64,000 bases of DNA from Gonocerus acuteangulatus (lineage: Eukaryota; Arthropoda; Insecta; Hemiptera; Coreidae): positions 100,472,643-100,536,642 of the forward strand of contig OX328125.1 of NCBI GenBank assembly GCA_946811695.1. The letters are read 5' to 3'. Made by a program: the position numbers and the translations under genes. The notes under the pieces are model-generated. The model ran no database searches, was not told where the DNA came from, and was given only the letters and a program-made list of their open reading frames with translations. Below, piece after piece: positions 43,547 through 58,076 of this stretch (position 1 is its first letter; each line of letters starts with the position of its first letter).

Positions 43547-44698
43547 ATCAGAGGGTTGCAGTGGTCATAGTGAAAGGGTTTGAAGCCAAATAATTCACAG
43601 CTGGCCTTTTCTTGGACTTGAAGGGGGCTTTCGATTCCGTCTGGCACCGAGGCTTATTATATAAGATAAGGAAGACATTACCACCAGCCAATATATTCTC
43701 CTCTATAAAATCTTACTTAGAAGATCGCACATGCCAAGTCCGGATCGGAAGCACTCTAAGCCGGAAAATCGTTTTGGAAGCTGGAGTTCCACAAGGAGCT
43801 ATATTGAGCCCCCTTCTCTATCTACTCTTTGTCTCCGACATGCCTGAAGAAGATTCCTTCTCTCAGCTTGCAACATTTGCTGACGACACTCTCATCTTAT
43901 CCACTCATAGTAATCCGTCAACCATGATTCAAAACTTGCAAGGAACGGCGAACTTCTTAGTTGACTGGTTTACTAAATGGCGACTGGTCCTAAATTCAAC
44001 CAAAACGGAGGCCAAAGTCTTTTCCCTACGGTGGTTTTCGAATGAAGAACTACCAGAAATCCGATTGGATGGACTCCCAGTTCCTTGGAGCCCGAAGGAC
44101 CAGGGAGTCAGGTATCTAGGGCTATATTTGACACTCGACTTACTTGGAAATTACACATTAACATAAAATTACGACAGGCACACTCCAGACTCTCAAAACT
44201 ATACCCTCTGATGAACAGAAGAACCTAGGAGTGACCTTCACTAGTAACACTTCTTTACAAGACCATGATCCTCCCAATACTGATTTACGCCTGCCCTGTT
44301 TGGTATGGAACAAACACGAAGAACATCAGACGACTTCAGACATTACAAAGCAAATTGCTACGGATTGCAGCCAACGCCCCTTGGTTCGTTCGAAACACCT
44401 TGCTCCATCGAGAACTGGGAGTTAATCCAATCGCATTTCACATCGAAGAACTGACCCGAAGGCATCAAGACAAACTACCTCTTTCTTCAGCTGCCACGAT
44501 CTACAACCTAGGAATAACTACAGCCCGACGCCTCATGCCGAGGCTGTATCAAGACATTTTATTTTAATATAAAGAGCAATCTATTATTTTTTTTTTATTT
44601 ATTTTTTTTGTTTGTTTGTTTGTTTTCTTTTTCTTTCAATTTGTGGAAAAAACAATCTGGTTTGGTCCAAAATAAAAATATTTTTCTTCTTCTTCTTC
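43547..44698 (+). pseudogene. Jockey-clade LINE fragment 1 (5'-truncated)
   Basis: Starts inside the RT: NQRVAVVIVKGFEAK, a stop, then LFLDLKGAFDSVWHRG, AGVPQGAILSPLLYLLF and LATFADDTLIL (FADD). A 1-nt deletion near 44,127 and two stops near 44,230 break it, after which MILPILIYACPVWYG and RRLQTLQSKLLRIAANAPW follow to a TAA at 44,567. The 3' UTR ends in 'ggtccaaaataaaaat' and (CTT)n. Flanked left by TTGTAATAA (43,538-43,546) and right by TTGTAA (44,699-44,704). Confidence 0.88.
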
Positions 44699-44704
44699 TT
44701 GTAA

Positions 44705-45458
44705 ATCTGCAAGCATCGGCGAACTCGTTGACCCACTGGTTTAGGAAATGGCGACTGGCCCTTAATTCTACCAAGACTGAGGCCAAAGTATTTTCACTTC
44801 GGAGGTTCTCAAACGAAGAAATTCCAGAAATCCGATTGGATGGACTTCCAGTTCCTTGGAGCCCGAAGAACGAGGGTGTGTGTTACCTAGGACTACACTT
44901 TGATACTCGACTTACTTGGAAACTAAACACTAACATAAAATTACGACATGCACACACCAGACTTCCAAAACTATACCCACTGATGAACAGAAAAACATCA
45001 CTTCGACCTTCACTAGTCACACTCCTTTACAAGACTATGATCCTCCCAATACTGACTTACGCCTGCCCTGTGTGGTATGGAACAAACACTACGAACATCA
45101 GACGACTTCAGACTTTACAGAACAAAGTCCTACGGATAGCAGCCAACGCCCCTTGGTTCGTTCGAAACAGCTTGCTCCATCGGGAACTGGGAGTTGATCC
45201 TCTCGCATTTCAAATAGAAGAATTGACCCGCAGATACCACGACAATCTGGATCTCTCTACTGGTGCCAAGAATTACCATCTGGGAGAACCTACAGCCCGA
45301 CGCCTCAAGCCGAGGCTGTACCAAGACATTTTATTTTAATTCTTTTTTTTTATATATATATTTTTTTTTGTTTTTGTAAATAACTATTTCTTTATTTTCC
45401 ATTTGTGTAAAAAACTACTTGTTTTGGTCCAAAATAAAAATGATATTTGTTTGTCTTG
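44705..45458 (+). pseudogene. Jockey-clade LINE fragment 2 (5'-truncated, frame intact)
   Basis: Starts further 3' than fragment 1 (ANSLTHWFRKWRLALNSTKT) and is open to TAA at 45,340: YLGLHFDTRLTWKLNTNIKL, SLVTLLYKTMILPILTYACP and IAANAPWFVRNSLLHRELG. The 3' UTR again has 'ttggtccaaaataaaaat', then TTGTAATAA (45,459-45,467). Same subfamily as fragment 1 but better preserved. The upstream part of the open frame (44,608-44,704) is fragment 1's UTR, not coding. Confidence 0.88.
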
Positions 45459-45578
45459 TTGTAATAATAGAATGTCTAGTTTCATTGTATCAATCACATG
45501 TTTTATATAGTTCCTAGCCTTCCAAGAATGTCAGCTATTAAATAGTGCAATGTTTACATTAACACATGTTTTATTAAC

Positions 45579-45585
<7 letters not shown>

Positions 45586-45652
<67 letters not shown>

Positions 45653-45685
45653 GGCGCATCGACATAAATCTTGGCCATTAGCGCC
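45586..45685 (-). mobile_element. 36-bp SINE tail with 65-nt poly(A), 13-bp TSD
   Basis: Only 'ggcgctaatggccaagattt' and 'atgtcgatgcgccgt' (35-36 nt) plus an uninterrupted 65-nt A tract were inserted. ATTAACTATTAAT is duplicated exactly at 45,573-45,585 and 45,686-45,698. It is an extreme 5' truncation by target-primed reverse transcription, young because the A tract is pure. Confidence 0.93.
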
Positions 45686-45887
45686 ATTAACTATTAATAT
45701 ATAAATAGTTATGAAGAAGAACTTTATCAAATAAAAGGAAGGTTATAGTGTATTTCCAGTTGTAAATAATTGAAATTATTTTAAATTTTAATAAGGAGTG
45801 AATGAAAATAATAAAAACAAGCTGCAAAAGTATTCCTATAAATAAAATTGAATTTAATTTAGAAAATGAATATACCAATATTTGCAT

Positions 45888-47618
45888 CTAATCATAAGTG
45901 GTATTTTGTATTAATCTTGAAATTGCAGCTTTGTATGAAGGACATTCTTTTGAGATTGCAGAATGATTCACATCAACTCTGAGGTGTGGCTTACATCTGT
46001 TATTGAAATTTGAACAATTGATGCATTTATTAACATTGGGCTTACATGCTTTGAGATCGTGTTGTCCTCCGCAGATCGGTTCCTGCACTCCTGACTGGTG
46101 TTTCCATGTCCAAGTCTTGAACAGTTTGAACATCTCCTCACGGCCAGGTAGTCCTCAACAGCACAGATGGAGTAGAACAGCTTGACTCTCTTCTCCAGAA
46201 GGCTTCTTCTAACTCTAGGGCTGACTTCCGCCACTGCCCATCTCCGTTTGCTTCCTTTATGGTCTCTGATGAATTTCAGAGAAAATTCTTCCCGAGCACA
46301 GACTATTTCATTTTGTGTTTTGATGGATTTTATGAGGTTAGCTTCATTAGCTTCCTCTGGTAAATGTTTTATAATTAATCGAGGATTAAATTATTTAACC
46401 TCTTCTATTAAAAGCTTTGAGGAATCAGTGTTAATTTTACTATGTGTTTACAAATACGCTGTTGACGCCTAGTTTTATAACCTTCCTAACAGTGAACTTT
46501 AGTGCTTAAATATTCTATTAGAATTCTATTAATTTTAGCGATTTGGATTGACTAAATTTGTGACGACTTTAAGGCATAAATTACGACTTTAAGGCATACA
46601 TGCTATGCGTTTCCGCTCGCTACGCTCGCTCAAGAAGATGACAAAACCCCAGTCAATCCAAATCGCTAAAATTAATAGAATTCTAATAGAATGTAATATT
46701 AAGCACTAAAGTTCACTGTTAGGAAGGTTATAAAACTAGGCGTCAACAGCGTATTTGTAAACACGCGCATGCGCCGATATGTAACATTGGGAAACAAAGA
46801 ATTCTCATTTGAAATGTTCCGAAACCATTTATTCAAAAATATTGTTAATTTTAAGGGCATCCTCACCCGTCGTCACCTGTCGCTTAATACGTGCTATGCG
46901 TTTCCGCTCGCTACGATCGCTCAAGAAGATAACAAAACCCCAGTCAATCCAACTCGCTAAAATTAATAGAATTCTATTAATTATTCTATTAACTTTAGTG
47001 CTTTATAACTTCATTCCTAGTTAAATGCGAAGTTTTTTTTAAACGTATTCGTGTTTAGTGCATCAAAATACGTTATTGTACAAAATTTGGAAGAAATCGG
47101 TTTTGAGGGCGTGAAACTTCATTTTTACCTTTATTTTTTCTAAGTCATCCTTTGAATCTACACGAATGAATAGGTGTCCTGTTTTAGTCGAAACAATTCT
47201 CTGAAATCCGATTTTCATTGTTATCGGATTTATTTCTTTTTTAAACACTGATTTTGTTTCATCAGCTGATGATTGTTTGTATTAGCGGAAGGAGTTTCTT
47301 TACTTACAGTTTCAACTATTCCTGAGTAACCTGGTACGCTCCTCTTAGCTGATGAGGTTATCTTCTTTTCTTCAAGACTTTTCTTCAATTCCTGATTTTC
47401 TTGAATCAATTTTTCGATACACTCACGTGCTTTGAGCAATATGTCACTAGTTTTACTCTTAATTTCAGCTTTAGGGCTTTGAGAATCTTTTATAAAAGTT
47501 ATAAAAGGAATGAGTTCTTCTAAGAATTCCTCACCCGTCCATCTTGTAGGCGAATGAATTTAGTATGGCCAATCGCGTTAAAAGCAGTTTTAAAACATTC
47601 CTTCAAATCTTCATTCAT
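45888..47618 (-). pseudogene. LINE ORF1 (gag-like, zinc knuckles), broken
   Basis: Begins MNEDLKECFKTAFNAIGHTK. After a frameshift there is a coiled-coil-like stretch (KARECIEKLIQENQELKKSLEE) and a Ser/Thr-rich linker. A foldback insertion follows, then NPRLIIKHLPEEANEANLIK (an RRM-like gag core) and CCHC knuckles (CSNCSRLGH..., ICGGQHDLKAC, CINCSNF) up to TGA or TAA near 45,888. This order is typical of nucleic-acid-binding ORF1 proteins of R1/Jockey-type LINEs. Same strand and immediately upstream of ORF2, so it belongs to the same element. Confidence 0.8.
46449..47040. mobile_element. Foldback insertion with a partial second unit
   Basis: 'acaaatacgctgttgacgcc' to 'gatttggattgact' (46,452-46,557) is mirrored at about 46,650-46,757. 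The block 'ctatgcgtttccgctcgcta' to 'cgctaaaattaatagaattct' occurs twice (about 46,610-46,690 and 46,893-46,975). It splits the gag-like ORF1. Outer limits and target duplication are unclear. Confidence 0.7.
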
Positions 47619-47639
47619 CCTACTTGCAAATAGAGTAGG

Positions 47640-48287
47640 TAGACAATAATACTAACATAAAAATACATATTTATATATAAACTCACTAGATAAGTAGTTT
47701 TTTCATTGCGTTTAATAATGTGTCATCAAAATTAACGCTACTATACAGGGTATCCCGCATTTTGATCTCATAACTTTAGGGGTTTATTCTGCACCTCATT
47801 TGTAGTTCAGGGACAGAAATGAGCGTCCTATCTCAACATGTAGCACAGCTATTCAAACTTTTGTGTGTTTTAAAAACTACTGTTTTTTTTTTTTTTTTTT
47901 TTTTTTTTAAGAAAAACTGTGTTTTCAGGATTTCCGATCAATGTATCGTAAATAACGTCCACATTTTTAGAGAAGACGTTGAAACGTCCAATGTAGATTT
48001 TTCCTCCAGATCTGAAGTTTTTTCCTCCTAGCCGAGTCCGAACCATCCCTTGATTTCGTATCACCGCCAACGGCGAACTATCTTCATCTTATTTCGAAAG
48101 GGTTGGTTTCGTAGTTTCGAACGGTTCATAGTGTTCATCGGACCCTGAATATATCTGTATTAAGTAATTTATTCAGCCAACCATCTCTTCTGAAATATGC
48201 TAGGAGTTATGTAGTGGTATGGACGTGGCCCTACCTGTGGAAGGTCTTCCGTAGCTTAGGCTAAATTTATGTATATGTAATTAAGTT
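47640..48287. other. Flank upstream of the LINE
   Basis: No gene. Contains a mariner-like terminus scrap ('acagggtatcccgca' near 47,746) and a T run (47,882-47,908). Confidence 0.5.
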
Positions 48288-48327
48288 GCTCCTGAAGAGG
48301 CGTCAAGAGACGCGAAACATGTAGAGC
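48288..48327 (+). ncRNA. Hammerhead-ribozyme-like motif, best copy
   Basis: GCTC, CTGAAGA, a stem-loop GGCGTC-AAGA-GACGC, GAAAC, ATGTA, GAGC. In hammerhead numbering: stem I GCUC/GAGC, core CUGANGA, stem II GCGUC/GACGC (with one bulged G), core GAAA, a 2-bp stem III (AC/GU) and cleavage base A. Minimal stem III hammerheads are known from Penelope-like elements. No PLE coding sequence is visible next to it. Activity is not established. Confidence 0.5.
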
Positions 48328-48884
48328 ATAAAACAAAATAAAGCATATAAAGTGAAGTTGACGAGTTTTGTATATGCATGACCTTCCACCTATTCAAATA
48401 ATATATGCAAGGAGTGTTTTCAAAGATTTATAAAAACAACTATCAAACTGAATGACTACAATGAAGAGCTCAGAGCCCAAATGTGATGTAATGACAAACA
48501 ATAAACAAAGGAATAAATTGTGGTCTTTTAAAAAAAGTCTGTCACGCAGGAGCTGCATAACTAAGCACTTTCCTCAGAATTTGGGTAGTGTAGATTGCTT
48601 TCCAGAACAATTTTCTTAAAATATCCTACATAAATAAAATAAAAACATGAATAGTTCTCTTTTAAATTTGTAATGAGTAACTGATCAATTAATAATTTGC
48701 TTCCAGAGTTATGTTTACACATGGTACCTATTACACTTCGTAATAAATACAAAAAACCTCATATTATCGTATTTTGATCTAACGCAGGAACAGGATACAG
48801 TCACTCTAGTGGTAGAAAGCGCTCCTTGCGGCGGCTTTGTGAACCTACGTCTGACGGGCTTTTCTATTGAAATATATTACAAAT
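48328..48884. other. Unassigned spacer
   Basis: AT-rich, no supportable ORF or repeat. A short minus-strand open stretch at 48,561-48,630 after a possible acceptor could be chance. Confidence 0.4.
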
Positions 48885-49726
48885 TAAACCCCCGCTTTCC
48901 GATTGACCGATTCAGCTCATTTCTACAACACTTCTTTCTCATGAGTTACCCACGACGTATACCGCGTTTCGTTACAATACAGCAGAAATTACGACCGGTA
49001 TGAGTATATTAAGAATTTGGGTCAGGAGTAAACCCCCCCTTCTAATGAACCGATTTAGTTTATTTTTACAACACATATTTACCTGTAGATTACCACTACG
49101 AATGCCGAGTTTCGTCGAAATATACCAAAAATCACTGCTGGTAGTGGCGAATTGGTATTGTGGGTCCAGAGTAAACCCCCCCTCCTAATGAACCGATTTA
49201 GTTTATTTTTACAACAGTTATTTACCTGTGGATTACCACTACGAATACCGAGTTCCGTTGAAATATACCAAAAATCACGGCTGGTAGTGGCGAATTGGTA
49301 TTGTGGGTCCAGAGTAAACCCCCCCTCCTAATGAACCGATTTAGTTTATTTTTACAACAGTTATTTACCTGTGGATTACCACTACGAATACCGAGTTCCG
49401 TTGAAATATACCAAAAATCACGGCTGGTAGTGGCGAATTGGTATTGTGGGTCCGGAGTAAACCCCCCCCTTCTAATGAACCGATTTAGTTCATTTTTATA
49501 TCTCACTTTTCTCTCTATATTAACACTACGAATACCAAGTTTCGTTGAAATATAATAAATATTACGGCTGACATAGTCAAATTAGTGTTTTGGGTTCGGG
49601 GTAAACCCCCCCTTCCGGTGGACCGACTTTGGTGGTTAACGAACTCGTTCAATCGTTTGCTAATTGAATGCTATATACCAAGTTTCGTGACGAAAAAACA
49701 AAAACTGGCCGCTATCGTGTTAACAG

Positions 49727-49745
<19 letters not shown>
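48885..49745 (+). repeat. 143-bp tandem array, about 6 units
   Basis: 'taaaccccc' recurs at 48,885, 49,029, 49,172, 49,315, 49,458 and 49,602, with spacing 144, 143, 143, 143 and 144. The central units (49,172-49,457) are almost identical; the outer ones are diverged, as expected when homogenisation is strongest in the middle. The last unit runs into (CA)n and (TA)n. Confidence 0.93.

Positions 49746-49788
<43 letters not shown>
49746..49788. repeat. (TA)n microsatellite at array end
   Basis: Follows (AC)n at 49,729-49,743; the same arrangement, shorter, occurs at 3,640-3,660. Confidence 0.95.
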
Positions 49789-49792
<4 letters not shown>

Positions 49793-49904
49793 TTTAACGG
49801 GGGTCATTTTCGGTGTCTACTAGGTAGGATCGATAAAGATTTGAAGAAATTTTTCAAAAATTCCGTCATGAGTCCAACCTCAATAGCCACTTTCCTTCCG
49901 AGGA

Positions 49905-50060
49905 AAGTGCTAAAAAAAGAATAAAAAGGGGAAAGAAAAAAGAAAAGAATGAATGGGGAGGGGGAAAAAAATTAAAGGGGAAAATAAATGGAAAAAAGAG
50001 AGAAAGGAAGGGAAAAAAAAATCCTGACTCCCTAAGTAAAGCACCCCTTTCACCGGGAAC
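49905..50060 (+). repeat. Purine-rich tract
   Basis: About 120 bp almost purely A and G on the plus strand, just 3' of the GST-A copy. Low-complexity; ORFs over it are artefacts. Confidence 0.85.
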
Positions 50061-50174
50061 ATGGGATGAGTTGTTGTGCGTTGCAATAACATAGTAGGGC
50101 GCTGACGACCGTGAGGTTTTTCGCCCCATATTTTCTAAACAAACAAACAGCAAAGGAATTTCTTAAACAAAAAA

Positions 50175-50180
50175 TTTATT
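50175..50180 (-). terminator. GST-A (copy 2) polyadenylation signal (AATAAA)
   Basis: AATAAA on the minus strand 51 nt beyond the stop codon at 50,231, in the same 'gtgaaataaat' context as for GST-B. Confidence 0.65.
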
Positions 50181-50230
50181 TCACAAAATTAATAAGTCTT
50201 TGGAATAATTATACATATCGAAATGTCTTC

Positions 50231-53636
<3,406 letters not shown>

Positions 53637-54188
53637 TCATTAAGTTGTTAGAAAAATTGCTCTCTGTAAAAATCGGTCATACTTTCCCCAATGTTGTTCC
53701 TCTTTGCCTAGTAGAATTTCGCCTGTCTCCTGGGCATCTATGTAACTTGATATTGACCTCCTTGCTAACCGAAGGGGAAAACAATTAAAAATGATGAAGC
53801 CGGAGAAGAGTCCGGCAAAATAAAATGAGTCAAAAAAGGACACTGCTGAGAAAAGTTGCCGGAATTTTTAAAACAGAATAAAATCCTATCAAGCTTTTAG
53901 CGCCCTAAAACAAATGAGGCTAGGTAAACTTAGAGATTATATGAAGACTTAAAAAAAAGAAAACGTGAAATAGAACATTTTTAGTTGGACACAATCGTTA
54001 GGTCTGCCTACTGCAAGAACTTGAATATAAAGTTTGACAACGCTATAACACAGGTACCGGCCGTTCATGATTAATATGACCCCTATTGAATACACCTTGC
54101 TATCCAACAAAAGTTAATTATAAGTATGCTCTAGAATAACACCCGAACAATATGTGATTAAAGAAAATAAAGAATGATCTGTACTCAC

Positions 54189-54275
54189 GAGATAGATGTT
54201 CAATCCAAGAGAGATATAGATAGAGTGAAGCTTCTAATGAGGAGGCCACAAGTTGCCGCTTTCAATCGCTTTATC
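54189..54275 (-). promoter_or_regulatory. GST-A (copy 2) non-coding first exon and core promoter
   Basis: Same sequence as 2,895-2,981: donor after 54,189 and GATAAAG box at 54,275-54,269. Confidence 0.6.
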
Positions 54276-56341
54276 AACAGGTAGCAGCAGCTGTTAAGAT
54301 AAGATAAGTCAATATCGGTCGATATTTTTCACAATATGGCGCAATACAGGCATGAGAGGTGTAGCAGAATCGATGTTCCAATTACGTGGATATTGGACAA
54401 CAATTTTATAATTAATCCAAAATAAATAAATAACGTGTATTTATTTTTTTTGTAGGAAATTTAGCAATCTGACGAATCATTGCTTTACACTTGCCAGGAT
54501 TTTATACAGTTTAGAGATTTTAAGAAAAATGTGTGTAAATTTCAAAACTCCTCGTCTTTTTATAATTTTTTTTTTCTAATACATGCTCAACACCGTACGA
54601 AAACTTTTTTTTCCAAAATTGTCAGCATCAGTAGTAATTTTAAACTTCTTGAAATATTTAAACAAAATCTTACAATTTACAGTAACCAAGAGAATTCCAG
54701 AAAATTTTATTTTTTTCAAAAAGCAGATGAACCGCCTATTTAACTTAACTTATTTTTACATCCCATCTTTCTCTTTAATAGAACCCCAAGCGTTTCGTTG
54801 CAATATACCATAAATTTAGGCCAGAAGTAAACCCCCCTTTAGTTGGACCGATTTTCTCGGTTAACGAACTCGTCCAATCATTTGTTAGTCGAGTGCTAAA
54901 TACCGACTATTGCGTCAAAAAAATCACGTTAAATAACACACACTTATATATAAACTTTAACAGGGATCTTTTTCGATATCTAGTAGGCAGGAGGAAAGCA
55001 GCCTCAGTAGCTAGAGTCCTTCGATAATGCTAAAGGTTAGGATAATTAAGCCCCAGGAAAGTTTCTTTCACTGTCACATAATACGTTTTTATAAAATCTC
55101 AACTGACAAAAACTAAAGTTAATAATGATTACGGACCCCATTTATTTAATTTATATATTTATTTGTTAACATGCTCCTATATGTAAAAAAGATTTTTGGG
55201 AAGAAGGGGTTATTTATCTGCAGGCATTATCTCCAGTTAGGCCGAATAGAATGAGGAACATAATAACGAATATCTTACACTATACAGGGTACCCTAAAAT
55301 AAACGGCCAAACTTTGGGAATCGATGCAGCATAAAAATTGTCCTTTGGCATATGTCTCGTTTTTATTGTTTTCGAGAAAAGCGCAAACAACTAAAAGAAA
55401 TTATGAAAAGCCAGTCCTTCATAAGGCATATATATATATAGATATATATATCGTTTAAAGGCTATGTTTTATCCCACACCCACCCCGTTAAATCCGTCCT
55501 TTAATCTCCCCCTGTTTCCACTCAAAAAATATAGGAATGAGTATGCCTCTGATATTGTGTGGAATAATTAAATAATAGGTCCCCATTTTTCGACCCCTCG
55601 ACTTAACGCAGTCTTTCCACTCATTCATCGATAACTGCAATTGTTCTTGGAGGAAGTTCTTTTGGTGTCGGATAGGACGTGGTGGGCCGGTATATTGACT
55701 GGTTCGATCTTCAGACCTCACGTGCTTGGATTTCTTTGTCTGGGGACAGATTAAAGATTTAGTCTACAGGAAGCATCAGATGGGCCTGGGAACAGATTAC
55801 AGCAGAGCAATGCACAAAGGCCATCCAGTCTGTCAGTTTGCGATGTGTGTTGCCTGTATTGCTACTAAGTTTGGAACAAAAATACCAGTTTGGCAGCCTT
55901 TTCCACCCCAAATTTATTTCTCATTTGACTGTGAACAATAGATTTAAATCAATGATTTTTTTTTTTTTTTAAATCAACTGATTTAAATCATTGACACCCT
56001 GCTAGCCAATCTCGGCCTTTGACTTACAGCACACTGGTACAAAATGCCCATTTTTTGGACATGGCTTTCTAAGTATTAGAATACTAACGTAAACAGTAAG
56101 GCCCGGGAATAAGGGAGAAACATGGAATTTTAAAAATCATTCATCATCAGGAAACTTATCATGTAAGTATGTTGATAGGTTCCTTGTTGTTTCGCTGCTT
56201 GATAAAAATGGAATACTTGGTCTTATTTTTTTTATTTAGGTGCTTCGAGTACATCATAACCATTTAGTCATTCCCTACAACAGAGAGAGACAGAGAAATA
56301 TGTTTTATTTAGAACAAATATACATTCTTTCTTTTTCTTTT

Positions 56342-56377
<36 letters not shown>

Positions 56378-56647
56378 CAACATACAGATACATGAAATAT
56401 ATAGTTAGAGGAAACATACTTAATAAAATCTGTTTGTTTGAAATCCCACAAAGGCTTTAGCCTGTCCGTGGGCATCACAATTACTAATTTTTATGACAGT
56501 TATAAAGGTGATATTAACACTATCTTACATTTTTAAATAAGCTCTTAACAATAGAATAGAATTCGATTGAGGTAACAAAATATACAATTTAAATTTTTTA
56601 ATAAAATATAAACAAAATTCAGTCCAGTTTAAAAAAATATTTCTGTA

Positions 56648-56716
<69 letters not shown>

Positions 56717-58076
56717 GAGAAGAAAGTAAAGAATATCACATTAAATACCACCAATGCAAGGAACAAAATAAAACTACAGATGTTAGCCACCTCTTCAATT
56801 AACAAAACAGCCAAATACAGCTTTCTGTATTTATTATTGTGCTCAAGATCGGATGTGGCCGCAGCTAATCTTTTTGAATAGATCAAGTATAAAACCTGAA
56901 GAAAAGAATGGAATGAATCGATCTTTGCCAATTCTGGACAGAAAAATTACAAGCGAGATTTTATCGAAAACCCTCTATTTTTTACCGAAAAATATTTTTA
57001 ATATGATAATTTTCTTGAATGTTCAAATATGCTCTAAAAGTAAATTGAGTAGAAAGGAACATGGCTAACACCATTCCATCAAAGTTTCAAATTACTTTTT
57101 TCAGCTGTAGTATCACCTCCAATTGTATTTCAAAAAATATTACATAACTGGTACTTTTTCAAAACACAATGGTGCCTAACGCTGGATATTGGGGGAAAAA
57201 CTGTAGGTACTTGGAATCTTCTGATTTTGGTATTATTTTTGAAGTATTTTTTTGGTCATTGTACTCCCATTATAATTTGAAATAACAAAGGGTATATAAT
57301 ATAATTGTACCATTTTCCACTCAGTTCAATTACAAATATATTTAATTTTATTTTCAGAGAAATGTCACTTTTAAATAATTCCATTAATAGTTTTTGGTAA
57401 TGTTAATAGAGGGTGGATTAAGAGGCCCATGAAGTTATTTGGACAGGAGTCCATAATTCTTATCAGAACCCCTGATGAGACCACTACCAATTTGATAGAA
57501 TAATTATTTTAGAAGATAAACATGTTTTATATTAAGAAAAACAGGAAGTATTCAATTTTTAGAAAAGTCATATTTTCCTCAAAGGGTGGAGATATGTATA
57601 ATTCTAAATGCATTTTTGATTGCAGTGTCGAGAATAAATTATCAACCAACGTGATACTGTTACTTGTTCTCGACATATTCAGCTGTATTCAAATTTTTAC
57701 TTGTAACAAATAAATTTAACAGTTTCACATGAGATAGTAGGTGAATTCAATTTAGTAGTTAGTGTTCAACAAATCTCTGCAAAGCGTATTAATAGTATTT
57801 TTTTGTAAAATAATCGTATCACTAATTGACGCCTTCTATTTACTAGGCTGGGGGATGATATTCATAGGATAGCTACTCCAATAGATGCCCTTCAAGGTAA
57901 AACCATGCGGAGACCACAGCGAAGTACCATTTTTTTTTTTTGTTTTTTTTTTTACTATGCCAAATAACCTAAGGATAATTGCTTTTCATAACAAATATCT
58001 TCAAAACATGAATGTACCAAGTTCATGATTCATTTTGGCAAACAACAAATTTCTTTTAAAACCTAGGTAAATACAT
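54276..58076. other. Spacer between GST-B and GST-A, copy 2
   Basis: Same contents as 2,982-6,806: the dispersed repeat (54,714-54,994), the transposase scrap (about 55,680-55,774), T and TA tracts. No host gene. Confidence 0.6.

Larger units (their letters stand above)
39748..45560 (-). pseudogene. LINE ORF2 (endonuclease, reverse transcriptase, RNase H), broken
   Basis: The endonuclease begins near 45,545 (NIALFNS…KLDILLLQ), resumes LLQEPYIKHNKTYGYSNR at 43,546, crosses the MITE site (TDVSDDDMCVTK) and shows ILIAADTNCRSPLWFD and the catalytic SDH. Before the RT comes APWWTQELTELRHKTN. The RT has NLNPRKAAGFDLI, VVISLDIKGAFDHAWWPSIF, then IITFADDILL (FADD) and LKYLGLYIDNKLKW. The RNase H-like part has IYTDSKTN and WIKGHSG, followed by a CKCDNTTEQTYDHLLFDC Cys/His box and an end at 39,748. 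'GAFDxAWWP' is typical of the R1 clade; an RNase H domain is usual in I-group relatives. Several frameshifts (near 42,650, 41,550, 41,380, 40,260) and stops make it dead. Confidence 0.85.
39700..47618 (-). mobile_element. R1/I-group LINE, near full length, opened by nested insertions
   Basis: On the minus strand the order is: gag-like ORF1 (47,618-45,888), ORF2 endonuclease N-terminus (about 45,560-45,468), rest of the endonuclease (43,546 down to 42,620), RT (42,140-40,620), RNase H-like region and C-terminal Cys box, with the ORF2 stop at 39,748. Inserted later: a foldback set in ORF1 (about 46,449-47,040), a SINE tail (45,586-45,685), two Jockey fragments (43,547-45,458) and a MITE (43,140-43,389). 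Removing the last two with one copy of each target duplication rejoins the endonuclease sequence. Confidence 0.8.

Noticed and set aside
48561..48630. Possible terminal exon on the minus strand
   Set aside because: A single weak acceptor and about 20 codons without homology; not enough support.
48885..49880. CRISPR-like array from regular spacing of 143 bp
   Set aside because: The whole unit is repeated, with no unique spacers, in a eukaryotic context: an ordinary tandem repeat.
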